Made by a program: the position numbers and the translations under genes
Assembly (NCBI GenBank): GCA_016936035.1
Contig: JAFGPU010000153.1
Location: 1-5,153 of the forward strand
DNA from: Acidimicrobiales bacterium
GTDB taxonomy: Bacteria; Actinomycetota; Acidimicrobiia; Acidimicrobiales; VFJN01
Length of the DNA stretch: 5,153 nt
Direction of reading: 5' to 3'
In this document: positions 1 through 5,153 of the stretch, piece by piece
How positions within the stretch are numbered: the stretch's first letter is position 1
How the letters are laid out: every line of letters begins with the position of its first letter
Notes under the pieces: model-generated
Seen by the model: only the letters and a program-made list of their open reading frames with translations
What the model was told of the DNA's origin: nothing
Database searches by the model: none

Positions 1-303
1 GACGCCGCCGGCAGCGATCGCGACATCGTGCTGCAGCACCTCGGCGACGACCCTGAAGAGGGCTGGGTCGCGCTGGCGGCGCGACCCCCCGGCGTGGCGC
101 GCGAGTGCACCATCCAGTCACGTGACCGCGACGAGCCGTTCCGCCTGCTCGACCCCTCGGGCGAGGTGTCAGACGCCTGCGACGGTCGCGAGTTTCCCCC
201 CGACGGCGCGGGCCTGCCCTCGTACCCGGTGACCGTCGACGAGGACGGCCGCCTGGATGTCGACCTCAACGCCGCAGACCGCGCCACGAGTACCACCGAG
301 TGA
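1..303 (+). CDS. C-terminal part of a degenerate Rieske-like protein (5' end outside window)
   Basis: The frame is open from the first base to a TGA at 301-303, giving 100 residues; the GTG at position 28 is probably an internal Val, because the frame continues upstream without a stop. The visible part reads like the second half of a Rieske [2Fe-2S] domain: a strand GWVALAAR (residues 21-28), Cys36, then FRLLDPSG (47-54), ACDGREF (59-65) where a true Rieske protein has CHGS.F, and a final GLPSYPVTVDEDGRLDVDLN (71-90) that matches the usual L..YPV.V..G.V.V ending. The cluster ligands are mostly missing: the CHG histidine is Asp61, and no Cys-x-His pair is present near residue 36, so it probably does not bind a 2Fe-2S cluster. 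The tail (91-100) is polar and low in complexity. The fold assignment is inference from pattern; that this is a real coding sequence is more secure. Redox, structural or assembly roles cannot be told apart here. Confidence 0.65.
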   Translation, partial: DAAGSDRDIVLQHLGDDPEEGWVALAARPPGVARECTIQSRDRDEPFRLLDPSGEVSDACDGREFPPDGAGLPSYPVTVDEDGRLDVDLNAADRATSTTE

Positions 304-304
304 G

Positions 305-324
305 GTCGGTCGGCCCGGACTGAC
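305..324 (+). terminator. Possible hairpin just after the Rieske-like gene
   Basis: GTCGGTC (305-311) can pair with GACTGAC (318-324) over seven base pairs including one G-U, with a six-base loop. It begins two bases after the stop codon at 303. There is no following T tract, so it would be a non-canonical, actinobacterial-style terminator at best. Confidence 0.35.
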
Positions 325-325
325 A

Positions 326-364
326 CGCGATCGCCAACTTTTCCCGATCGCGCGCCAACTTTCC
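326..364. promoter_or_regulatory. Operator-like repeat cluster upstream of the 52-codon gene
   Basis: CGCGATCG (326-333) and CGATCGCG (345-352) form a perfect 8-base inverted repeat with an 11-base spacer, centres 19 bases apart. Interleaved with it is a direct repeat, CCAACTTT, at 334-341 and 355-362, exactly 21 bases apart, or about two helical turns. The run CAACTTTTCCC is unusually A/T-rich for this genome. The cluster sits 53 to 91 bases before the start at 417, in a short intergenic gap, so it could be an operator or part of a promoter. I see no reliable -35/-10 pair and cannot name a regulator. Confidence 0.4.
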
Positions 365-400
365 GCCCCCGCCAGGCGTCTCTTTGGTACACGTTGGTCG

Positions 401-410
401 GGGAGGTGAG
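401..410 (+). promoter_or_regulatory. Strong ribosome binding site fixing the start at 417
   Basis: GGGAGGTGAG contains GGAGGTGA, a near-complete complement to the 3' end of 16S rRNA, ending six bases before the ATG at 417. This favours 417 over the in-frame GTG at 384, which has no such site. Confidence 0.7.
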
Positions 411-416
411 AACGAC

Positions 417-575
417 ATGGAAGATCGGTCACGCCCACGCGGGGCGGTGCACCGGCTCGCATCGGCCGCGCTGGCCGCGGTGAGCGCCGTCGGACGGTGG
501 GGGCGCGAGCGCCGCCAGGGTCGCCAGGCGGTCGAGCTGAACGACGACGGTCGGCCCATCCGCTTCCGCCTCTGA
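417..575 (+). CDS. Small basic hypothetical protein, 52 aa
   Basis: I do not recognise this gene. The ATG at 417 is preceded by one of the best ribosome binding sites in the window, and the frame ends with TGA at 573-575. The 52-residue product starts with a basic segment (MEDRSRPRGAVHR), has a short Ala/Val-rich stretch at about residues 14-26 (LASAALAAVSAVG) that is too short and weak for a sure membrane helix and may be an amphipathic helix, then a strongly basic part (RWGRERRQGRQ, 28-38), and ends in VELNDDGRPIRFRL, which looks like a small beta hairpin. There is no cysteine. It stands alone between two gaps and after a repeat cluster that may control it. It could be a small regulatory or membrane-associated protein; the main alternative is that it is a non-coding stretch with a chance site. 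Confidence 0.58.
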   Translation: MEDRSRPRGAVHRLASAALAAVSAVGRWGRERRQGRQAVELNDDGRPIRFRL

Positions 576-707
576 CGCCCCCGGTGGCCGGCACGCGCTG
601 ACCGCGGCAGCCGCCGGCGAGATCACGCCGAAATCGGAAAAATCCTGCGTCCGGCGTGGACCTTTTGGGCGCCTCACGCGTCTACATCAGGTAGGGGCAC
701 GGGGCAC

Positions 708-712
708 GGAGG
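708..712 (+). promoter_or_regulatory. Ribosome binding site fixing the start at 719
   Basis: GGAGG lies six bases before the ATG at 719. It supports that start over the in-frame ATG at 773, whose upstream bases (CGTGGTGCGCGG) hold no comparable site. Confidence 0.65.
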
Positions 713-718
713 TCTGCC

Positions 719-1060
719 ATGGTGCGGGAGAGGAGAGGTTGTGGGCGGCGGCGCGACGGTCGTGGTGCGCGGATGTCGGTGCACCGTACGGTTCGCGCCG
801 TGCTCGTGGCGTCGGTCGCCACGAGTGTGGTCACGTTGGCGACGGCTGCGCCGGTCGCCGCCGGCGGCGGGTCGGCCACGGCCCCGGCAGGTGCGTCGAG
901 CGGCGACGGCGGCGCGTTGGCGGTCTGGATCGGCGCCGAGATGGCGGCGCTGGTCCTCGGGATGATCGTGCTCCGCCTGTGGAGCACCCGCCGGTCACGG
1001 CAGTCGGCCGACGCCCACCGCCTCGCCGAGCGCGACTCGCCGACCCGCACGTCCGCCTAG
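719..1060 (+). CDS. Small secreted or membrane protein of unknown function, 113 aa
   Basis: I do not recognise the family. From the ATG at 719 the product has a long, very basic N-terminus (residues 1-23, rich in Arg), a hydrophobic segment at about 26-44 (VRAVLVASVATSVVTLATAA) and an AAPVAA-GGG sequence at 43-51 that fits a signal peptidase I site. A Gly/Ser/Ala-rich linker follows (49-65), then a second hydrophobic helix at about 66-86 (GALAVWIGAEMAALVLGMIVL), and an Arg-rich tail (87-113) that would remain in the cytoplasm. Mature topology would be a short outside segment plus one membrane helix, or two helices if the first is not cleaved. Starting at the ATG at 773 would remove 18 Arg-rich residues and leave a more ordinary signal peptide, so that start remains possible despite its poorer ribosome binding site. 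The gene converges on the transpeptidase gene, with 27 bases between stops. Confidence 0.62.
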   Translation: MVRERRGCGRRRDGRGARMSVHRTVRAVLVASVATSVVTLATAAPVAAGGGSATAPAGASSGDGGALAVWIGAEMAALVLGMIVLRLWSTRRSRQSADAHRLAERDSPTRTSA

Positions 1061-1087
1061 GGACTGCGGGACAACTGGTCTCGCTGG

Positions 1088-2002
1088 TCAGTACACCCAG
1101 ACCGATGCACCGATCGGGGCGACCCCGCTCGACCACAGCATGTCCATGGCCGCGTTCGTCACCCGGGCGCACCCGTGCGACGCCGGCTGGGCGGGGATGC
1201 TGCCCGAACCGTGCACGGCGATGCCGCCGTTGAAGTACTTGGGCCGGTAGAGCGTGCCGAGCGGGGCCTCGCGCAGACCGTCGATCTCGCGCTGCACCCG
1301 GAACTGCCCGGGCGGAGTGGCGGCGATCGCGGTGCCGCCCGTCGAGCTCTCGTAGGCCTCGCCGTTGCCGGTCGAGGTGTTGATGGCCCACGTGACCTGA
1401 CCGCCCTGCACCACGAACAGCACCTGGCGGGTGAGGTCGATCTCGAGGCCGTCGCTGCCCCGGGGAGCCGGGCGCTCGGCGATGGCCAGCCGCTCCTGGG
1501 TCGTGGGCCCGGCGACGCCGTCGCGGCTCAGCCCCTCGACCTTCTGGAACGCCATGACCGCCTGGCGGGTGAGCTGGCCGTAGCTGCCGTCGGGCTCGCC
1601 GAGCCAGTACCCCAGCTCGACCAGCCGCTGCTGCAGCGCCAGCACGGTGTCGCCGCTCTCGCCCAGCTCGAGCGTGCCGTCGGCGGCCGGGTCGGGGGGC
1701 AGCGTCGTCGTGGTGGTGGGCACCGTGGTCGTCGTCGGGGCTTCGGTGGTGGTGGTCGTCGGCGCCTGCGTCGTGGTCGTCGCCGGCGCCTCCGTCGTGG
1801 TGGTGGGCGCCTCGGTCGTCGGCGCCCCGACGGCCTCGGTGTCGTCGCCCGACCCGGACAGCACGGACGTCATGCCCACGCCCGCGGCGATCACCATGAC
1901 CACCACGCCGGCGACGACCGCCGTGCGCGTCCGGGGCACGGCGAACCGCGAGCCTGTCGGGGCGGCGTGCCGGGGCTCGGAGGACTCGTCTTCTTCGGAC
2001 AC
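1088..2002 (-). CDS. Membrane-anchored L,D-transpeptidase with peptidoglycan-binding domain (YkuD family)
   Basis: The 304-residue product should make 3-3 cross-links in peptidoglycan, or attach proteins to it, from outside the membrane. It has a short acidic then basic cytoplasmic N-terminus, one hydrophobic helix (about 28-48, TAVVAGVVVMVIAAGVGMTSV) with no lipobox, a Thr/Pro-rich linker (61-104), a PG_binding_1 domain (about 111-172, with LALQQRL.ELGYW and T.QAV.AFQ...GL..DGVAGP.T) and a C-terminal YkuD catalytic domain (about 185-304). The active-site motif is complete: His264 in AVHGS, then SHGCAR with His276, the nucleophile Cys278 and Arg280. The helix lacks a clear cleavage site, so I read it as a signal anchor. 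The start is a GTG at 2002, chosen for the GGAGGG nine bases or so upstream; longer in-frame openings to 2194 add 64 residues of non-protein-like sequence ahead of that site. The domain order is well known in actinobacteria. It is in tandem with, and 211 bases downstream of, pcrA. Confidence 0.95.
   Translation of the reverse strand: MSEEDESSEPRHAAPTGSRFAVPRTRTAVVAGVVVMVIAAGVGMTSVLSGSGDDTEAVGAPTTEAPTTTTEAPATTTTQAPTTTTTEAPTTTTVPTTTTTLPPDPAADGTLELGESGDTVLALQQRLVELGYWLGEPDGSYGQLTRQAVMAFQKVEGLSRDGVAGPTTQERLAIAERPAPRGSDGLEIDLTRQVLFVVQGGQVTWAINTSTGNGEAYESSTGGTAIAATPPGQFRVQREIDGLREAPLGTLYRPKYFNGGIAVHGSGSIPAQPASHGCARVTNAAMDMLWSSGVAPIGASVWVY
1703..1822 (-). repeat. Degenerate repeats encoding the Thr/Pro linker of the transpeptidase
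   Basis: Codons 61-100 of the transpeptidase gene encode five or so imperfect units of the form (E/Q/V)(A)P(T/A)TTTT. On the plus strand this appears as GTCGTGGTGGTG-like blocks alternating with GGCGCC. The linker probably spans from the membrane to the cell wall. Such repeats can change in unit number by slippage or recombination. Confidence 0.8.
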
Positions 2003-2010
2003 CTGCTGCT

Positions 2011-2016
2011 CCCTCC
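2011..2016 (-). promoter_or_regulatory. Ribosome binding site fixing the GTG start of the transpeptidase
   Basis: On the minus strand GGAGGG precedes the GTG at 2002 by eight bases (AGCAGCAG). The predicted helix and linker follow at the right distance for a type II membrane protein, which supports this start. Confidence 0.75.
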
Positions 2017-2213
2017 GCCAGGAGAACTGGCAACGACGATCGGGGACAGGCCGCCCGCCCGGCGCCCGACGGGGACGCAGGCTAACGACGGCACGCCCAG
2101 TCAGACGGTCGTGCACGGCGGGTCGTTGACGTCGCCACGCGATTGACCCGAGTTCGTGACATGGCGTGCGCTCACAGTGCCCGTGACGCAACACACGGTG
2201 GCGCGCCCGGAGG

Positions 2214-5153
2214 TCAGATCTTCTCGAGCGGGGCCCAGGACAGGAGCAGGCGCTTCTCGCCGGCGTCGCGGAAGCGCACCAGCGCCTCGGTCTTGTCGCC
2301 GCTGCCGCTCAGATCGAGGATCACGCCCTCGCCGAACACGTTGTGGCGCACGTCGTCGCCGACCCTGAGCCCGAGGCCGTCAGCGCCGCTGCGCCGGGGC
2401 TTGCGCGCCTCGAGCGCCTGCTCGACGATGCGGTCGCGCCCCGCGGCCACCCGCAGTGCGCGATCGCCACCGGCACCGCGCTCGGAGCGCCACCCGCCGC
2501 CGTAGGTGCGGCCACTGCGGCTGGCCCGACGGTGACCCTCGACGTCGCGCACCAGCTCGGCGGGGATCTCGTCGAGGAAGCGGCTGGGCGGGTTGTACTG
2601 CGTGCCGCCGAACAGCGAGCGGCTCCACGCGTGGGTGAGGTAGAGCCGGCGCCGCGCCCGGGTGATGCCCACGTACGCGAGCCGCCGCTCCTCCTCGAGC
2701 TGGTCGGGCTCGGTGAGCGACCGCAGGTGGGGGAAGACGCCGTCCTCCAGGCCGATGAGGAACACCACCGGGAACTCGAGGCCCTTGGCCGAGTGCAGCG
2801 TCATGAGCACGACCGACGTCGAGTCGTCGTCGAGCGAGTCGACGTCGCTGACCAGGCTGATCTGTTCGAGGAACTCGTCGACGGTCTCGGCCTCGTGGGC
2901 GGCGCCGACCAGCTCGGCCAGGTTCTCGAGGCGGCCCTCGGACTCGATGGACCGCTCGGCTTCGAGCTGGTCGAGGTAGCCCGACCGCTCGAGCAGCTGC
3001 TGCAGGAGCGGGCCGGGGCCGGCGGCCGCCGTGTCGGCGAGGTCGTCGAGCAAGGTCAGGAAGGCCTCGATGCCCCGCACCGCCTTGCCGCTGACGCCCG
3101 CGTCGTCGGCCCGGCGCAGGGCGTCGATGAACGACAGGCCCCGGGCCGTCGCGTAGGCGTCGAGCTTGCCGATCGACGTGGCGCCCACGCCCCGCTTCGG
3201 CTCGTTGAGCACCCGCTTGATCGACACCTCGTCGATCGGGTTGACGACCGCCCGCAGGTAGGCGACGGCGTCCTTGACCTCTTTGCGGTCGTAGAACCGG
3301 GTGCCGCCCACCACCTTGTAGGGGATGTCGGCCCGCATGAGCTGCTCTTCGAGGACGCGGCTCTGGGCGTTGGTGCGGTAGAAGACGGCGACGTCGCCCC
3401 ACCGCAGGTCGTCGCCCTCTGGGCCCTGCACCTCGGCCGAGTCGTGCAGCCGCGAGATCTCGCGGGTGATCCACTGCGCCTCGTCGACCTCGTCGTCGGC
3501 GTGGTAGCGCACGATGGGGTCGCCGGCACCGAGGTCGGTCCACAGCTCCTTCGGCTTGCGGCTGACGTTGTGGGCGATGACGGCGTTGGCGGCGTCGAGG
3601 ATGGTCTGGGTCGACCGGTAGTTCTGTTCGAGCAGCACCACCGTCGTGTCGGGGAACGCGTCCTCGAACTCGACGATGTTGCGCATGTCGGCGCCCCGGA
3701 AGGCGTAGATGCTGTTGTGGACCAGCACACCGCCGGCGAGGTAGGTGTGCGCCGGCTCGACCTCGATGTCGTGGACCGGGCCGTCGTAGTCGTCGATCTC
3801 GACGGCGTCGACCCCGGCCTCGTCGATGCCGTCGGGCCCCTGCACCAGCAGCCTCATGCCCGCGCGCAGGTGGGCGAGCGGCACGAGCGCGTACGCCGTG
3901 GGTCCGACCTCGGCCCGGCGGGCGATGTCGAGGCCCGCGGCCGCCGCCATCTCGTGGGCGACGGCGAGCGCCTCGCGGTAGGACGCGAACGACAGGTCGA
4001 CACGCGTCCCGCCGAGCGGGCCGGACCGGACCGGGAAGCCGGCGGCGCGCAGGCTGTCCGCGACCTCGACCCGGTCCGACGACCACTGCACCCGGTGACG
4101 GCCCACCTCGCCGCTGCGCCGGTCGGCGAACATCGTCAGGTCCACCGTCGGCCGACCCCGGCCGTCGCCGGCCCGATGGTGCGGGAACTCGGCGTGGAGG
4201 TCGAGATCCTCCATGAGCTGCTTGGCGGCCGTGCGGGTGTCGATCTCGGCGAACAGTCGGGCGAGCCACTCGTCGCCCTCGGCCCCACCGCCACCGCGTG
4301 CGTCGAACGGGGCGGTCGGGATGCCGTAGGCCGCGGCGAGGGACGCCTCGTGGTAGGCGGCCTCGGCCGGGCTGCCACCCACCGCCAGCACCCAGGCCCG
4401 ATCGGCGCGCTGCTGGTCGAGGCACGCGCGCACGTCCTGTGCGAGCCCGCCCGAAACGACCGCGCCCGTGCTGTCGGTGCACCCCAGCCGGAACCCCCGG
4501 TCGGCGCGCTCGGCCAGGTAGACGACGTGACGGCCCGGCTCGAGCGACACGTCCGCGGGGACGAGGTGGTGAGGCGTGCCCCGCACCACGTGCGCGCCGG
4601 CGCGCACCGTGTACATCCGCCCGCGGTAGTGGCCGGCGTGGGCCGCCGACACGCGGCCGGCGACGGCCGTGCGCGCCGCACCCACGCCGACGACGGCGTC
4701 GCCCTCGGCCAGGTGCTCGACCGGTCGGGCACCGTCGGGCGTGGCCACGGGTGTGCCCGGCGGAAGGCATTGGTCCTGGTCGCCCACGACGCAGACGTTG
4801 CGGTGGTCCGCGGCGAGCAGCAGGACCAGGTCGTTCTGCACGCTGTTGGTGTCCTGGTACTCGTCGACCAGGATGTGCTTGAAGCGGCGCTGGTAGTGCT
4901 GCAGCACCTCGGGGTGCTCGCGCAGCAGGCGCAGTGCCTGGCCCAGCAGGTCGTCGAAATCCATCGACCCCGCTCGCTGGAGGCGGCCCTGGTACTCGGT
5001 GAACACCTCGGCGATCTTGCGCTCGAACAGGTTGCCGGCACGCTGCGCGTAACCGGCGGGGTCGAGGCCGTCGTTCTTGGCGGCGCTGATGGCGGCGTGC
5101 ACCGACCGGGGCGGGAACCGCTTGGTGTCGAGGCCCAGGTCGCGGATGACGTA
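2214..5153 (-). CDS. pcrA: ATP-dependent DNA helicase PcrA/UvrD1, interrupted by an intein (N-terminus outside window)
   Basis: This superfamily 1A 3'-5' helicase unwinds DNA in nucleotide excision repair, replication restart and transcription-coupled repair. The frame is open to the window edge; 979 residues are visible, and the Walker A motif and roughly 130 N-terminal residues lie beyond 5153. The GTG at 5102 is an internal Val within FPPRSVHAAISAAKN, not a start. Visible motifs, counting from the edge: MDFDDLL (64-70), motif II VDEYQDTN (96-103), the first half of motif III GDQDQ (124-128), the intein (129-480), the second half SIYAFRGAD (481-489), motif IV LEQNYRST (508-515), motif V TLHSAKGLEF (785-794), motif VI RRLAYVGITRARRRL (823-837), and a C-terminal Tudor-like domain (about 928-979, VGDDVRHNVFGEGVI...) which in PcrA contacts RNA polymerase. 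Without the intein the protein would be near 755 residues, matching PcrA/UvrD1 of other actinobacteria. Activity should depend on splicing, because the intein splits motif III. All visible catalytic motifs look intact. Its promoter is not in the window. Confidence 0.97.
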   Translation of the reverse strand, partial: YVIRDLGLDTKRFPPRSVHAAISAAKNDGLDPAGYAQRAGNLFERKIAEVFTEYQGRLQRAGSMDFDDLLGQALRLLREHPEVLQHYQRRFKHILVDEYQDTNSVQNDLVLLLAADHRNVCVVGDQDQCLPPGTPVATPDGARPVEHLAEGDAVVGVGAARTAVAGRVSAAHAGHYRGRMYTVRAGAHVVRGTPHHLVPADVSLEPGRHVVYLAERADRGFRLGCTDSTGAVVSGGLAQDVRACLDQQRADRAWVLAVGGSPAEAAYHEASLAAAYGIPTAPFDARGGGGAEGDEWLARLFAEIDTRTAAKQLMEDLDLHAEFPHHRAGDGRGRPTVDLTMFADRRSGEVGRHRVQWSSDRVEVADSLRAAGFPVRSGPLGGTRVDLSFASYREALAVAHEMAAAAGLDIARRAEVGPTAYALVPLAHLRAGMRLLVQGPDGIDEAGVDAVEIDDYDGPVHDIEVEPAHTYLAGGVLVHNSIYAFRGADMRNIVEFEDAFPDTTVVLLEQNYRSTQTILDAANAVIAHNVSRKPKELWTDLGAGDPIVRYHADDEVDEAQWITREISRLHDSAEVQGPEGDDLRWGDVAVFYRTNAQSRVLEEQLMRADIPYKVVGGTRFYDRKEVKDAVAYLRAVVNPIDEVSIKRVLNEPKRGVGATSIGKLDAYATARGLSFIDALRRADDAGVSGKAVRGIEAFLTLLDDLADTAAAGPGPLLQQLLERSGYLDQLEAERSIESEGRLENLAELVGAAHEAETVDEFLEQISLVSDVDSLDDDSTSVVLMTLHSAKGLEFPVVFLIGLEDGVFPHLRSLTEPDQLEEERRLAYVGITRARRRLYLTHAWSRSLFGGTQYNPPSRFLDEIPAELVRDVEGHRRASRSGRTYGGGWRSERGAGGDRALRVAAGRDRIVEQALEARKPRRSGADGLGLRVGDDVRHNVFGEGVILDLSGSGDKTEALVRFRDAGEKRLLLSWAPLEKI
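3714..4769 (-). mobile_element. Intein in helicase motif III of PcrA, 352 aa, with an unusual insert
   Basis: The intein is translated in frame with pcrA and should excise itself from the protein, joining Gln to Ser to restore GDQDQ-SIYAFRGAD. It starts with Cys1 (codon 4769-4767) in CLPPGTPVATPDG...LAEGD (block A), has block B GTPHH with Thr65 and His68, block F VHDIEVEPAHTYLAGG (332-347), and ends with block G VLV-His351-Asn352 before Ser+1. These are the residues of a class 1 intein, so it is likely active. The 352 residues are too many for a minimal splicing domain (about 130-170), so there is an insert of about 200-250 residues. I see no LAGLIDADG or HNH signature. Residues 81-158 resemble a decayed GIY-YIG nuclease and 160-285 form an unassigned domain. 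Base composition matches the host gene, so the element is old or well adapted. I recall broadly similar inserts in other actinobacterial UvrD-type inteins but cannot verify this here. Confidence 0.95.

Noticed and set aside
655..688. Possible promoter (TACATC as -10) before the 113-codon gene
   Set aside because: No -35 element at acceptable spacing; the nearest candidates are about 12 or 22 bases away.
1077..1103. GGTCT/AGACC pair as a shared terminator for the convergent genes
   Set aside because: Five base pairs around a 17-base loop, partly inside the transpeptidase coding sequence, with no T tract.
831..2033. A 400-codon minus-strand open frame overlapping the transpeptidase gene
   Set aside because: Low-complexity Arg/His/Asp-rich translation, whereas the alternative frame has the PG-binding and YkuD motifs.
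1175..2146. Plus-strand open frames of 323 and 160 codons opposite the transpeptidase gene
   Set aside because: They read as Gly/Arg-rich or Val-rich repeats caused by the antisense of the Thr codons, with no ribosome binding site or domain pattern.
2003..2194. N-terminal extension of the transpeptidase to the codon at 2194
   Set aside because: The extra 64 residues are Arg/Cys/Trp-rich without a domain, and a good ribosome binding site sits just before the GTG at 2002.
2181..2198. Hairpin CCGTG/CACGG downstream of pcrA as a terminator
   Set aside because: Only five base pairs with an eight-base loop and no T tract; too weak to call.
2380..4770. A 796-codon minus-strand open frame overlapping pcrA, starting at the ATG formed across the intein junction
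   Set aside because: Its translation is dominated by Arg, Gly and Pro as expected for an off-frame reading of high-GC DNA, while the pcrA frame carries all helicase and intein motifs.
5100..5102. GTG at 5102 as the start of the helicase
   Set aside because: It is the Val of the conserved FPPRxVHAAISAAKN stretch; the frame stays open and helicase-like to the window edge.

Overview
The window is about 70% G+C, uses GTG starts and strong GGAGG-type ribosome binding sites, and carries a helicase with clear actinobacterial features (QSIYAFRGAD, LEQNYRST, C-terminal Tudor-like domain). The cell-wall enzyme has a long Thr/Pro linker (APTTTT-type repeats) of a kind common in Acidimicrobiia and relatives. 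I therefore infer a high-GC actinobacterium, perhaps of the Acidimicrobiia; the class is a guess from style, not from a marker gene.

Layout. Positions 1-303 (+) hold the last 100 codons of a gene that starts outside the window; its product looks like the end of a Rieske fold that has lost most of its iron-sulfur ligands. A small hairpin follows the stop, then a 113-base gap with a compact cluster of inverted and direct repeats, then a 52-codon gene (417-575, +) with a near-perfect Shine-Dalgarno sequence. After a 143-base gap comes a 113-codon gene (719-1060, +) for a small secreted or membrane protein. Facing it, 27 bases away, is the 3' end of an L,D-transpeptidase gene (1088-2002, -). A 211-base gap (2003-2213) with no gene, no convincing promoter and only weak hairpins separates that from the 3' end of the largest gene (2214-5153, -), which runs off the right edge.

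The largest gene encodes the PcrA/UvrD1 DNA helicase with an in-frame 352-residue intein (3714-4769) placed exactly between Gln and Ser of helicase motif III (GDQDQ/SIYAFRGAD). The splicing blocks look intact. The insert between them shows no LAGLIDADG signature; its first part instead has a GIY-YIG-like pattern and its second part is an unassigned domain. This intein is the most notable element of the window.

The genes do not form one pathway. The transpeptidase gene and pcrA lie in tandem on the minus strand and could share read-through transcription, but the 211-base spacing argues against a tight operon. The three plus-strand genes are separate small units, each of the two complete ones with its own ribosome binding site. 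No RNA gene, insertion sequence or CRISPR array was seen.
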